Part shown: one piece after another, positions 34,886-44,653 of the stretch
Numbering within the stretch: position 1 is the stretch's first letter
Layout: each line of letters opens with the position of its first letter
DNA from: Salinarchaeum sp. IM2453
Lineage (GTDB): Archaea; Halobacteriota; Halobacteria; Halobacteriales; Salinarchaeaceae
Assembly (NCBI RefSeq): GCF_019693215.1
Contig: NZ_CP081183.1
Location: 1,863,226-1,927,225, forward strand
Direction: 5' to 3'
Length of the DNA stretch: 64,000 bases
Program-made: the position numbers and the translations under genes
Notes under the pieces: generated by a model
What the model saw: only the letters and a program-made list of their open reading frames with translations
The model's database searches: none
What the model was told of the DNA's origin: nothing

Positions 34886-35440
34886 TCACATCCCGTGATT
34901 GTCAACTATTTCGGGAGTAATTTCATCATGCTCGTTTACCATTCCACCATGAGTGTCAGCGAAGTCTGTAGCATCCGATTCATCTGAAAACGGTACGAAA
35001 GCCGGTCCCATTGCTCCCTCAATCTCTGTATCAAATACAATATACAATTCATCGGCGTTGACTAGATGCTCTACGTCAGTGTGTGCTGAGAGCTCGTTGT
35101 CATTATTAATCGAGTAGTCTACCCCCGAGTAATCTGTTAGAAACAGACTAATCGGGTCATTTTCTTCGTTTTCCCGCTTAAATGTGTACTCATATAAGCA
35201 GTACCCGCTACAGAAATGCTTAGGCTCATCATTCCCATTATTCTCATAATACCCTTGGCCAATCGGTCCGGGATGGTTCTTAACAATCATCCCACATTCT
35301 TCGCAATCTTCGGAGTCAGAAACCTCGACAGGTGAAATATCCTCCTCTCCAGAAAAAATATCCAAGTCTGTACACCCACTCGTACCAACAGCTGTGATAA
35401 GTCCAACTGTACCAAGAGCCGATCGTCGTGTGTATGACAT
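34886..35440 (-). CDS. nosL: NosL copper chaperone lipoprotein
   Basis: About 184 residues. MSYTRRSALGTVGLITAVGTSGC is a Tat/lipobox signal with Cys23. The copper-binding CEECGM motif is at 46-51, and FCSGYC at 76-81 adds two Cys. The C-terminal MGPAFVPFSDESDATDFADTHGG is the NosL hallmark. NosL delivers Cu(I) for NosZ. A start at 35512 has a well-placed TATA box but would bury the signal under a 24-residue polar extension, so I prefer 35440. It is convergent with nosDFY across the GC-rich island. Confidence 0.85.
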   Translation of the reverse strand: MSYTRRSALGTVGLITAVGTSGCTDLDIFSGEEDISPVEVSDSEDCEECGMIVKNHPGPIGQGYYENNGNDEPKHFCSGYCLYEYTFKRENEENDPISLFLTDYSGVDYSINNDNELSAHTDVEHLVNADELYIVFDTEIEGAMGPAFVPFSDESDATDFADTHGGMVNEHDEITPEIVDNHGM

Positions 35441-35637
35441 ACTGGTGGTGTCTTCAACTGGTGTCCAACTCACGCTGGACGAAATATAGCGCGTTACATT
35501 TTCTTCTGTCATAGCGATAACTTTGCTATCACTATAAGCGAGCTAAGAATCAACGGATAATTGCAATATTGGAAGATCGTTTGCAGAACATGAAATTGTG
35601 GAATAGTCTTATTATTATACGTACTTGGTACCAATCT

Positions 35638-36714
35638 ATGCATGACCTCGGTCCTGAATATCTCACAGAACAACTCCGTGATATAAATGACCCGCAATTA
35701 AATGCTGATATTGTTTCTCTCGGATTAGTTGAGGATCTTACCGTTGAGAACAATACTGCACGTATCACTCTTGGATTTAATGCTCCTTACTCTCCCGATG
35801 AAATGGCGATGGCAAGCAAAATTCGATCTGTCGTTGAAAATGCTGGCCTTGACCCAGAACTTCAGTCGCCAATGAACCAATCTGTGGATATACTTAGTGG
35901 TGTTCGAAATATTATTGCGGTTACCTCTGGTAAGGGTGGGGTCGGCAAATCAACAATTGCTGCTAATCTTGCTCATACAATTGCGGACCGAGGGGCAGAT
36001 GTCGGATTACTTGACGCTGATGTATACGGACCGAACATCCCACAGTTGCTCGATATTCAGTCAGCTCCTACGATGACAGATGATGGATATCCGATACCAG
36101 TAGAAACACACGGCCTGTCGGTAATGAGTCCAGGACTTGTTATTCCTGAAGCTGATGCTGCCGCACTACGCGGACCAATGATTAATAGTGCTATTCAGGA
36201 ACTTTTGACCGACGTAAGATGGGGAGACCTTGACTATCTAATTGTTGATTTACCTCCCGGAACAGGAGACGTTAAGATAACACTGCTTCAGACAGTTCCA
36301 GTCACCGGCGTTATTGGTGTCACGACACCACAATCAATGGCAACAGATGATGCGATCAAGGGATTGGATCTGTTCGGAGAACATAATGTCCCAGTCATTG
36401 GCATTATTGAGAATATGTCTAGTTTTGAGTGTCCGAGCTGTGGAGATCAGCACGAAGTATTTGGATCCGGTGGAGGAGATCGCTTAGCTGATGCATATGA
36501 CACTCCAGTACTTGGTAACGTTCCGGTAGACCCAACACTTAATTCCAACACACCTAGCGGAGTGGTAACCAACAAAACGAGTCCAGCAAAAAATGAGTTT
36601 GAAACACTGGCAAAAAAGACGCTAAACCGCGTTGGTGTGGTATCACGAAAGGATACTGCTGACTCCAATGTCTTACACAATCGTCCGTCACAGAAATCTG
36701 AAAGTTGGTTATAA
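35638..36714 (+). CDS. apbC: Mrp/ApbC-type iron-sulfur carrier ATPase
   Basis: 358 residues. The N-terminal MIP18/DUF59 domain (DINDPQLNADIVSLGLVEDL) precedes the P-loop SGKGGVGKST at 97-106 with the deviant KGG, then LLDADVYGPNIP, DLPPGTGD and a CPSCG CxxC motif for a bridging 4Fe-4S cluster. It carries and inserts Fe-S clusters. I chose the ATG at 35638 because DUF59 relatives begin here and a TATA-like TTATTATACG lies about 20-30 bases upstream. Divergent from nosL. Confidence 0.9.
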   Translation: MHDLGPEYLTEQLRDINDPQLNADIVSLGLVEDLTVENNTARITLGFNAPYSPDEMAMASKIRSVVENAGLDPELQSPMNQSVDILSGVRNIIAVTSGKGGVGKSTIAANLAHTIADRGADVGLLDADVYGPNIPQLLDIQSAPTMTDDGYPIPVETHGLSVMSPGLVIPEADAAALRGPMINSAIQELLTDVRWGDLDYLIVDLPPGTGDVKITLLQTVPVTGVIGVTTPQSMATDDAIKGLDLFGEHNVPVIGIIENMSSFECPSCGDQHEVFGSGGGDRLADAYDTPVLGNVPVDPTLNSNTPSGVVTNKTSPAKNEFETLAKKTLNRVGVVSRKDTADSNVLHNRPSQKSESWL

Positions 36715-36789
36715 TCACGCAGCTGAACACACCATTTGGTACTCAATAATCGGAATATATACGCGTCACAGGCACATATTCTATTGTGT

Positions 36790-37578
36790 ATGGAACAACG
36801 GCAAAGCGTAGAATCCCTCTCAACCAGAAAGATCATACGTGAGTTCCTTGCCGGTGCCGGTATCGCAGTACTTGGCTTCCTTGTTGGAATTATTGGTGTG
36901 TTTCTAATGGCAGGAGGGATGTATTTGTACGGTGTCAATATCTTTGACAATGTGATCGCACTATTTGCTGCTGAGATAATTGGCTTACAAGTGATTGGAT
37001 TTGGTGGAGTTGCATTGGCTTACTTATGGTACACAAAAGAAAGCCTGATTCAGATTGAAATCCCTTCCCTCCGGCATATTGCCTGGATTGTCATCGGCCT
37101 TGTATCATTATTTGTCGCTTTAATATTTGTCTCAGCAGTTGAGTTGGTGATTGGTGTTGATGCGGCCGAACATGGTATACAGCAAACTGCAACTGGGAAC
37201 CCAGAGATCCTTCTGTTGTTTATTCCAATTACGTTGTTCATCATCGGTCCTGCAGAAGAACTATTATTCAGAGGGATTATCCAACGGCGACTTGTTGATC
37301 GACTTTCACTGGGCTATGGAATCCTCTTTGCAAGCATTATCTTTGCAGTTGCTCATGCTGGTGCCCTTATCGCTTCTTCAACCTCTGGGTTTGTCTTTAT
37401 GATGGGGGTATACGTGGTGTTGGGAGCAATCTTGGGAATTACATACGAAATTACAAAAAACATTGTTGTCCCAATTGTCATACATGGCATATTCAACGCT
37501 TTGCAGGCAGCGGGTATGTATTTCGCTCTAACAAATGATGAGATGGCTGAATTCATGACGCTGCTTGGTCTCAGTTAA
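36790..37578 (+). CDS. CPBP-family intramembrane metalloprotease
   Basis: 262 residues, about seven or eight membrane helices. The three Abi/CPBP motifs are intact: EELLFR at 156-161, FAVAHA with His189, and HGIFN at 232-236. These proteases cleave in the membrane (Rce1-like CAAX processing or other substrates, unknown in haloarchaea). The ATG at 36790 lies about 30 bases after the TATA-like AATATATACG, a leaderless arrangement. Lies 33 bases before a secreted protease gene. Confidence 0.87.
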   Translation: MEQRQSVESLSTRKIIREFLAGAGIAVLGFLVGIIGVFLMAGGMYLYGVNIFDNVIALFAAEIIGLQVIGFGGVALAYLWYTKESLIQIEIPSLRHIAWIVIGLVSLFVALIFVSAVELVIGVDAAEHGIQQTATGNPEILLLFIPITLFIIGPAEELLFRGIIQRRLVDRLSLGYGILFASIIFAVAHAGALIASSTSGFVFMMGVYVVLGAILGITYEITKNIVVPIVIHGIFNALQAAGMYFALTNDEMAEFMTLLGLS

Positions 37579-37611
37579 CACAGCATACAATACTTATCTT
37601 TTCGCCCATGT

Positions 37612-40600
37612 ATGCATCATATAATGCGTATCTCTCGGGGAACACTGCTTGCACTACTGTTCTTTTGTTTTATAGCGATAGGAATCGGATTTGTAACTCC
37701 TGCCGGTGGAATCAGTGAGAATCATACAGGTACTCCACACTTCCTTTCGAATAACGTATCGGAAGAGCATGTCGACAAGAATGAGTCATTAGTCATCCGA
37801 TTCTCTTCTGACGAAGACACAGTCACATCGACCTCTGATCTGAAATCACAGGCCACTAATACTCAATCGGACCTCATTGAGGAAGCTAATCGAACACCAT
37901 ATCTTGACGTTACACGGACATTCTGGATCGCAAATGCAGTATTAGTTGAGTATGATCCAGAATATGTCTCCAAAGAAGGCTTCGAAAATATCTCAGGTGT
38001 TGATCACACACATCCTAACTTTAATGTCACAAGTTCAACAGATCAGACTGACTATTATTCTGCTGATATAGACCGGTCTGATCATCAAAATAGCCGAATT
38101 CCAGCCTCTAATACAAATATATCACGCGCCACCATGGGATCGCAACAGGATGTTGACTTTGTTACATATGGACTCGACATGATTCGAGCTCCACAGACGT
38201 GGACAGCATACAATACCGCTGGCGAAGATGCCGGCGTAGCTGTGCTTGATACTGGTGTCGATGACGATCATGAAGCAATTGATGTTGAGGGGTGGGCTGA
38301 ATTTGATCGGACCGGTGACTCTGTACAATCAGACCCGACTGATCCAGATGGACATGGTACACATGTTGCTGGTACGGTGACGGGGGATCCGGTCGATAGA
38401 ACAGCAATTGGAGTTGCTCCAGACGCTGACCTACACGGTGTTCGAGTACTGGATGAAGAGGGAAGAGGATCTTTTGCTCAGGTTTTGGCTGGGATGGAGT
38501 GGGCTATTGAACGGGATGATGAAATTGACATTATTCAACTTAGTCTCGGAGTGACTGGGTATGAAGAGGGATTCATTGAACCGGTAGAAAATGCCCGTGA
38601 CGCTGGACAAATCGTATCTGCGGCAATCGGAAATGCTGGTCAAGGAGTATCCAGTTCTCCCGGAAATATACCTCAAGTAGTTTCAACTGGAGCTGTTACA
38701 TCATGGGGTGCTGTGCCATTCTTCTCTAGCGGAGAAATTGTTACAACCGAGAGTGCGTGGGGAGAAGCTGCTCGCGACGATTGGCCGACCGAATATACTA
38801 CGCCGGATGTCGCTGCTCCGGGCGTATTCGTGCAAAGCGCTGAAGCTGGTACGACAGATGCATTGACCTCAAAATCAGGGACAAGCATGGCTTCGCCGCA
38901 TACTGCTGGCGCTGCTGCTTTAGCTATCAGCGCAGCAGATGGGGATGTTGACAATCACTTGATACAAGATGCCATAGTCGAAACAGCTGTTCATCCAGGC
39001 GGTCCTAATGCTGAAGATACTCTGTACGGACAAGGAATTATAGACAGTCTTGAAACCACAAATGAACTGCTTGCTGATGCATCGATTACTGGCACCGTGA
39101 CGATTGACGGAGAGCCTGCAACTGATGCTACAGTGCAATCTAGTATTGGTGGCTCAACACGGTCTGGTGAAGATGGTTCATACACGCTTTCTGTCCCAGA
39201 CGGGGAACAAACGATTACAGCGGATTCATTTGGATGGCAGCCGAAATCCTCAGAGATTTCTATTGGTCCCGGGGAGACACAGGAAATTAACTTTAATCTC
39301 GATGAATCAGTGGCTGATGCCGAAATCGTTGATGGCCCCGCTTTTCGCATTGACCCAGGTAACCAGATTGAATTAACTCTACGTGCAACAAATATTGATT
39401 CATATACACTAGACGTACAGGGTAAAACGATTGCGGGTGAACCAATAAATGAATCTTCTCTTACCCCACATTTTAATGGGGAAGAGATTTCATTCAATGA
39501 GTCGACAGATGTTGATGTCGGTCAGCATGAAGAAGAAGAATTGAGGATAACAATCGATACAGACGAGGATCTTATATCGGGTGTTCAACTAATACATACA
39601 TTTACCGGAGATAATTCCGAGACGACACTTGAATCGCCTGAGACGACTGTCCAACCAGAGACACTTCACATCCCTAACGACCATGATCCGGACAGCTTAC
39701 AGGATGTAATTGATTTCACTGCGCGTGATACAACAATCGCTCTGGACACTGATACAACGTTTGAGGAGACAATAACTGGTACAACCGCTCTTGAGATCGA
39801 TAAATCAATTACCTTCCGAGGTGATGGTGGACAAGCTAACATTAGCATTTCAGGGATTCCCGATAACAGAGAGACAGTAGGTATCCTTGCTGAGGGACTG
39901 AATACAACGATTTCTTCAATTTCTCTTGAAGGATCCCCTGATATCGGAATCAAGGCCAGTGAACTTGGCGTCACAGTACAGAACTCGCATATCGAAGGGC
40001 CTCACACTGGAACTGTCATGGATGATGGCCATGCTATCACAGGTACACACTACCAGTCGGTTAACAAAGCTATCACTGTTGACCGTTCTGTTAATCATAT
40101 CACAGATATCGAAGCTACGGCAGAAGAAACTGGTATTGAGATTAATAGTGAAGTTGGTACGGTAGAGGACATCACAATTAGCAGCAATGAGCAATTAAAA
40201 ACAGGCATCGAGATTTCTGGGACCACTGTTGAAGAATTTGCAACTGTGAACATCACAGCAGCTGAGACTGGAATATTAGCCGATGAGAGTATGAATTTAA
40301 TCATCGAAGAGAGCAATCTAACTGATGTACAGAACGGTGTAAAGATCACTGAAAGTACCAATGTAGATCTTGACCGGTTGGAAATTGCAGCGGATGCAAC
40401 ATCACTTACAATTGCTGATGGGACAACTGGACTCAATATGCAGGACAGTACTATCAGTGGCGGTGGAATTCTTTTTGAGGATGTCACAAAGGGAGATAAC
40501 CAAGTTCAGACCGAGTACGTAGATCGGTCGTTAATCTTAACCGGGAGTCAGATGGAGTTCTCATCCTCTACAGAACCAGCCCCATTTCCAGAATATGGGT

Positions 40601-41577
40601 CGCTAGATATCTTTTACGAAACTGAACAACAGTCCTCTTCTGGACAGATGAGTATTACCGTTGGATATGACCGTGAAGATGTCCTTGGAGCAAAAAATGC
40701 TACCGTCCAGTTTTACAGATTTGATCCTTCCACCGATTCTTGGACGCCTATCTCAGAGTCGTCTGTTGATGAGGTAGAGCAGACTATCTCTGGAACAATC
40801 TCAGAAAGTGGAACTGTTGGCGCATTTGGTGAAGGTGTCCCGTATATGGCAATAACCGACCTTGTTGCTCCTGATGAAGTTGGTCAGGGCCATACATATA
40901 CTGTTTATCCAACAATCGAAAATCAGGGTGGTTCAACATACACTGATTCTGTGGAGTTCATATTTGGCGATAATCCCTCTCCTGTAGCTGATAGAAGAGT
41001 GACGCTTGACCCAGGTGAACAGACGATCCTTCCACTCTCATACCTTATTCCATCTGATTTGGATGATGGTCAGTATGATTACAGCGTGAACACCGTAAAC
41101 GAATCAGTCACCCAAACGGTGAGTATAAGCAGTAATCTTGAGCCAGCTAACATCAGCATAGATCAAGTCTCTGTCAATGAGATGAACCATGAGACAAATG
41201 ACGAAGTTATCGTATCAATAACACTAAGGAATTCAGGTGGTGCACAGGGAGGAATCTTACTTGAGTTGACAGCCAATAACAACCCAGTTACAGCAAAAGC
41301 TGCCTTGGTGGATGCACAGCAATCTAAAACCGTTGAGTTGACCCATCGGTTCGAGCATGCTGGTCCATATGACCTCGCCGTTAATGGTCAATCAGTAGAC
41401 CGAATCTACATTTATGAACCATCTGGTGTCTCAGTAACTGAAACAGAAAGTGTCACTCGACTAATTGCTGTTCTTCTTATCATTGCTATCCTTATTGGCA
41501 TTATAGCTACGGTAGTCCATATCCAGTCTGGAAAAGAGAATATGTCTGCAACTAACACCAGTCATCGGGGTAAGTAA
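37612..41577 (+). CDS. Giant secreted subtilase with beta-helix and CARDB-like regions
   Basis: 1321 residues. Signal peptide 8-30; propeptide-like region about 55-140; S8 peptidase with Asp213 (VLDTGVD), His248 (DGHGTHVAG), oxyanion Asn341 and Ser425 (SGTSMASPH). Then a carboxypeptidase-regulatory-like Ig domain (ASITGTVTIDGEPATDATV, about 489-565), a right-handed beta helix (about 700-985) similar to NosD repeats, a CARDB-like adhesion domain (about 1080-1260) and a C-terminal membrane helix (RLIAVLLIIAILIGIIATVVHI) with a basic tail. It is a cell-surface protease or adhesin. The frame ends six bases before a GC-rich island. Confidence 0.85.
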   Translation: MHHIMRISRGTLLALLFFCFIAIGIGFVTPAGGISENHTGTPHFLSNNVSEEHVDKNESLVIRFSSDEDTVTSTSDLKSQATNTQSDLIEEANRTPYLDVTRTFWIANAVLVEYDPEYVSKEGFENISGVDHTHPNFNVTSSTDQTDYYSADIDRSDHQNSRIPASNTNISRATMGSQQDVDFVTYGLDMIRAPQTWTAYNTAGEDAGVAVLDTGVDDDHEAIDVEGWAEFDRTGDSVQSDPTDPDGHGTHVAGTVTGDPVDRTAIGVAPDADLHGVRVLDEEGRGSFAQVLAGMEWAIERDDEIDIIQLSLGVTGYEEGFIEPVENARDAGQIVSAAIGNAGQGVSSSPGNIPQVVSTGAVTSWGAVPFFSSGEIVTTESAWGEAARDDWPTEYTTPDVAAPGVFVQSAEAGTTDALTSKSGTSMASPHTAGAAALAISAADGDVDNHLIQDAIVETAVHPGGPNAEDTLYGQGIIDSLETTNELLADASITGTVTIDGEPATDATVQSSIGGSTRSGEDGSYTLSVPDGEQTITADSFGWQPKSSEISIGPGETQEINFNLDESVADAEIVDGPAFRIDPGNQIELTLRATNIDSYTLDVQGKTIAGEPINESSLTPHFNGEEISFNESTDVDVGQHEEEELRITIDTDEDLISGVQLIHTFTGDNSETTLESPETTVQPETLHIPNDHDPDSLQDVIDFTARDTTIALDTDTTFEETITGTTALEIDKSITFRGDGGQANISISGIPDNRETVGILAEGLNTTISSISLEGSPDIGIKASELGVTVQNSHIEGPHTGTVMDDGHAITGTHYQSVNKAITVDRSVNHITDIEATAEETGIEINSEVGTVEDITISSNEQLKTGIEISGTTVEEFATVNITAAETGILADESMNLIIEESNLTDVQNGVKITESTNVDLDRLEIAADATSLTIADGTTGLNMQDSTISGGGILFEDVTKGDNQVQTEYVDRSLILTGSQMEFSSSTEPAPFPEYGSLDIFYETEQQSSSGQMSITVGYDREDVLGAKNATVQFYRFDPSTDSWTPISESSVDEVEQTISGTISESGTVGAFGEGVPYMAITDLVAPDEVGQGHTYTVYPTIENQGGSTYTDSVEFIFGDNPSPVADRRVTLDPGEQTILPLSYLIPSDLDDGQYDYSVNTVNESVTQTVSISSNLEPANISIDQVSVNEMNHETNDEVIVSITLRNSGGAQGGILLELTANNNPVTAKAALVDAQQSKTVELTHRFEHAGPYDLAVNGQSVDRIYIYEPSGVSVTETESVTRLIAVLLIIAILIGIIATVVHIQSGKENMSATNTSHRGK

Positions 41578-41582
41578 TCTAC

Positions 41583-41985
41583 TTACAAGTGAAGTACCAC
41601 GGGCGCGGTGGCCCGTGGCTTCGCCGTGGTCTCTGGCGTGGAGCCAGCGAAACGACCGGTGGCGAATTTAATTCCGCCCGCGCTCGTCCCTGCCGGGACT
41701 CGCGTGGAACCAATGACACCCGAACACACCGAGAGTGCCACCGCAACGGAGGTCGTCTGTTGCTGCCGTGGCGGGTGTATCCGTGGGCGTCTGCCCCTTC
41801 ACGAGGGCGCGACACAGGCCCGGCGCACCGCGTCTTACCCCGAAGTGAGCGCGCGGGTTTTGCGAGGCCGATAACGTGGGTTCCAAACTGTCGTAGGGCG
41901 TCCCGGCAGTTAAAAACAGGGACGCAGCCAGGCGGACGCGTTTCACCCCCGCCCACGGTGGGGCGGGGAAATCGCGCTGCTTTTT
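41583..41985. mobile_element. GC-rich island bounded by matched hairpins (possible non-autonomous IS200/IS605-type element)
   Basis: About 400 GC-rich bases between convergent gene ends. At the left is a perfect eight-base stem CCACGGGC/GCCCGTGG with loop GCGGTG (41597-41618); at the right CCCCGCCC/GGGCGGGG with loop ACGGTG (41947-41968). The two stems face the same way, as in IS200/IS605 elements. On the minus strand the left end reads GAAGCC, hairpin, TACTTCAC, aligning with the tnpB right end. Frames are open on both strands, but no TnpB or other domain is readable. Confidence 0.5.
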
Positions 41986-41987
41986 GT

Positions 41988-43499
41988 TTAGAATCTGGCG
42001 TCTGTATCTGGGTCTCGTGGAAGACTAATCGTAATTGTTGTTCCAGATTCATCAGGTGTCGTTACAGTCACTGTTCCCCGTGAACGACGAACGATTAGGT
42101 GGACAAGCCACATTCCAAGTCCACTACCGTGATACAGGTCGTCGACTTCTTCGCCACTTTGTAGGACTGTTTGATCCATCGCAGGCAGTCCAGGGCCATT
42201 ATCTTCGACTGTAATTTCTGTAGTGTTTTTGTTCTTTTCTACAGTAACACTCAGTTTAGGTGTGTCTTCTCCAGCGTGCACAATCGCATTCACAAGGAGT
42301 TCTTCAATTGCATCTTGTAGCTCTGGAAGAGCATGCACAACTCCTGGAGAATTTAGTTTAGTATTGATTTCAGCATTGGGGTACCGCTCTCCTATTTTAT
42401 CCACGGCATCTGATATTATCGGCCCAACCGAGATTTGAACCGGAGTACTGTCCACAGAGAGAATATTTGTGATATTTCTCGATTTTTCGGCTGTATCAAG
42501 TAATGAGTTACAGTCCTCAATGATTTGCTGTGCCTGTGTGCTGGGGTCACCAGATACGGCTGTTTGAATCTCTTCAGCACGTCCCCGAATGACGGTAAGC
42601 TCATTTCTAAGGTTATGTCTCAGCACACGGTCAACAATCGATAACTGTTGCTTGCTTTCCTTCTGTCGAGTCACTTCCCAGTACTGGTGTATACGTCCTC
42701 CGGCTAATGCCCCGACAGTAATCGGATCACTACGTCCAGTAAACCATCGATCAGATTTGTCCTTTATTTGGAAATCTGGAACGCCAACTGATTCATCGAG
42801 TGCAAATGTAGTTACGTACCGATCCTCAAATTGCTTTGGTCCTGAGACAACAGGTTGTATATATTCATCAAATAATGCATCTGCCGATAGGTCAAGAATT
42901 TCCTCTGTCTCAAATTTGAACATTGACTCGGTGGCGTCGTTGCCCCACGCAACCCGATCTTCTGAATCAAACAAAACCAATCCAATATCTACACTGTTGA
43001 GCACATCTTGCACGATAGATCGATATCGACCCTCTCTATCCGCAAGTTCAATTGACTGAGCTCGAATTCGAAGCAGTGATTCGACCCGCCAATACAACTC
43101 AGCCTGTCCAAGAGGAAGCTCGATAATCTCATCTACATTCCGCCAGACAACGTTATCAATAAGGTTACGACGGTCGCTTTCTAGTAACTTCCTATCCTTC
43201 TCTGAAAGCAAAAGTAAGTACGGTAATTGGATTGGTTCACATTCTTTTTTTTGTCTCTCAAGCTCGTCAGCATATGCCTGAAATGCCTCTACATCAAGTA
43301 TACAGAGGTCAAAATCAGCTTTCGAAAGTTCGACATCTGAAGAAATGACTGAGTATTCAGTGTGTCCTTCAATCCAATTGATCAGCAATCGCTTGTTACC
43401 CTCATCAGCGAGTAGTGGATATATCTTGGCGGGGTTATCGGACGTCCCGATTTCTTCTGTCTCTCCGAAAGTCAGTCTTTGAGAACGATTTTTTGTCAT
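41988..43499 (-). CDS. Sensor histidine kinase with pseudo-receiver and PAS domains
   Basis: 503 residues, soluble. The N-terminal receiver-like domain (about 35-145, FDLCILDVEAF with Asp69, LPYLLLLSE) is followed by a PAS domain (about 155-275), a HisKA helix with RHNLRNE (His295), and an HATPase domain with VEDNGPGLPAMD and GSGLGMWLV. It overlaps the upstream kinase gene by four bases. No response regulator is nearby, so the target may be elsewhere or the KaiC-like partner. Confidence 0.87.
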   Translation of the reverse strand: MTKNRSQRLTFGETEEIGTSDNPAKIYPLLADEGNKRLLINWIEGHTEYSVISSDVELSKADFDLCILDVEAFQAYADELERQKKECEPIQLPYLLLLSEKDRKLLESDRRNLIDNVVWRNVDEIIELPLGQAELYWRVESLLRIRAQSIELADREGRYRSIVQDVLNSVDIGLVLFDSEDRVAWGNDATESMFKFETEEILDLSADALFDEYIQPVVSGPKQFEDRYVTTFALDESVGVPDFQIKDKSDRWFTGRSDPITVGALAGGRIHQYWEVTRQKESKQQLSIVDRVLRHNLRNELTVIRGRAEEIQTAVSGDPSTQAQQIIEDCNSLLDTAEKSRNITNILSVDSTPVQISVGPIISDAVDKIGERYPNAEINTKLNSPGVVHALPELQDAIEELLVNAIVHAGEDTPKLSVTVEKNKNTTEITVEDNGPGLPAMDQTVLQSGEEVDDLYHGSGLGMWLVHLIVRRSRGTVTVTTPDESGTTITISLPRDPDTDARF

Positions 43500-44650
43500 T
43501 GTTCGGGCCCTTCGTCATCTGAATCCGCATCACTTCGTTGGGTCCTTCTATGTTGATGTGTAGGGACCTCCGACTGCTTGGTTGTTTTGTCTCTTTCTGG
43601 CTCGATGACTGGAAGTGTAACACATACGCTTGTTCCTCCCTCCTCCCTGTTTGCTATCTGCATTGTACCTCCATAGTCTGTAACAAGAGTATCAACTAGA
43701 TACAGACCAAGACCTGCCGCCGGGTGATCTAACCCTCCTTCAGCTCGACCTCGGACAGCCTCTCGATGCTCAGGGGGAATCCCTGGTCCATCATCTGCAA
43801 CCGTAACACTTGCCCGAGCTTTTTTGACATCAGTTTGTATCCAAACACGAGGCGTGTCCTTTGGATTGTGTTCGACGGCATTGTCGATTAGATTTCGAAA
43901 TACTGAGGTAAGTAACTCATCTGCTCGGATTGTTGGATGTACTGACCCGGGATTGTATTCTATTTGTGCATGGCTATGAACTTCACGGCGACGGTTAATA
44001 ACTTCACCCAGCTGCTTGTGGAGGTCAATTGAAACATAGTTTCTGTTGTCCCGGTCAAATGTCTGAATCACATCTCGAAGCGACTCTGTAAGGCCAACTA
44101 CGTGCTCACTACCGGCAATAACATTCTCAAGCATTGGAATCCCCTTCTCATTCAAATGCGGTCTGAGCTCCTTAGCCCAACCTTGAATTACTGCCATGTC
44201 ATTCCGAATATCGTGCCGTGTAATGCGATTGATAATCCGAAGTCGCTTGTTTGTTTCACTAAGATGACCTGCTTGTTTACTGACTTGTAGTGCCATGTTA
44301 ATCCGTTTCGAAAGTGCCATCGGTCGCAATGGCGTCTGAAGAATATCATCAACAATCTTATCTATGTCATTCGGCAAGTACTCTACTGTTTTACTAGCAA
44401 TAGATTCGGGTAGGACTAGAAGATATGGTATATACCCCCGATCATATTTTCGATCGCGAAGCAACTCTTCGTTCTCTATAAGTCCTTGTCGATCAAGGAC
44501 ACAGAGGTCAAATTCTTTCGACGCAATGTCTTCTGATGGTAACACTATATTAAATCGATCTTTTTCACGTAACCACTCTTTCAGCACTTGATAGTTCCCA
44601 GTGTCTTTAATAAGAATGAGAATATCTGCCGACTCATTGTCCATATTCAT
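43496..44650 (-). CDS. Sensor histidine kinase with pseudo-receiver domain
   Basis: 384 residues, soluble, no PAS. The receiver-like domain (about 8-120, FDLCVLDRQG with Asp53 and IPYLLVLPES) resembles that of the downstream kinase. HisKA RHDIRNDMAV (His146) and HATPase VADDGPGIPPEH and AAGLGLYLV are intact. The tail is basic and acidic (HQHRRTQRSDADSDDEGPEQ). It starts three bases after the KaiC-like gene ends, forming a KaiC-kinase-kinase operon. Confidence 0.87.
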   Translation of the reverse strand: MNMDNESADILILIKDTGNYQVLKEWLREKDRFNIVLPSEDIASKEFDLCVLDRQGLIENEELLRDRKYDRGYIPYLLVLPESIASKTVEYLPNDIDKIVDDILQTPLRPMALSKRINMALQVSKQAGHLSETNKRLRIINRITRHDIRNDMAVIQGWAKELRPHLNEKGIPMLENVIAGSEHVVGLTESLRDVIQTFDRDNRNYVSIDLHKQLGEVINRRREVHSHAQIEYNPGSVHPTIRADELLTSVFRNLIDNAVEHNPKDTPRVWIQTDVKKARASVTVADDGPGIPPEHREAVRGRAEGGLDHPAAGLGLYLVDTLVTDYGGTMQIANREEGGTSVCVTLPVIEPERDKTTKQSEVPTHQHRRTQRSDADSDDEGPEQ

Positions 44651-44653
44651 GTT

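Noticed and set aside
34487-34987. 166-residue plus-strand frame in the GC-rich island
   Set aside because: Rich in Cys, Arg and Pro, not acidic, no domain, and it runs 100 bases into nosL antisense. Overlapping open frames also occur on the other strand, as expected in GC-rich DNA.
41579-42083. Open frames of 157-164 residues on both strands of the second GC-rich island
   Set aside because: They extend into the flanking kinase gene antisense, lack acidity and domains, and exist only because stop codons are rare in GC-rich DNA.
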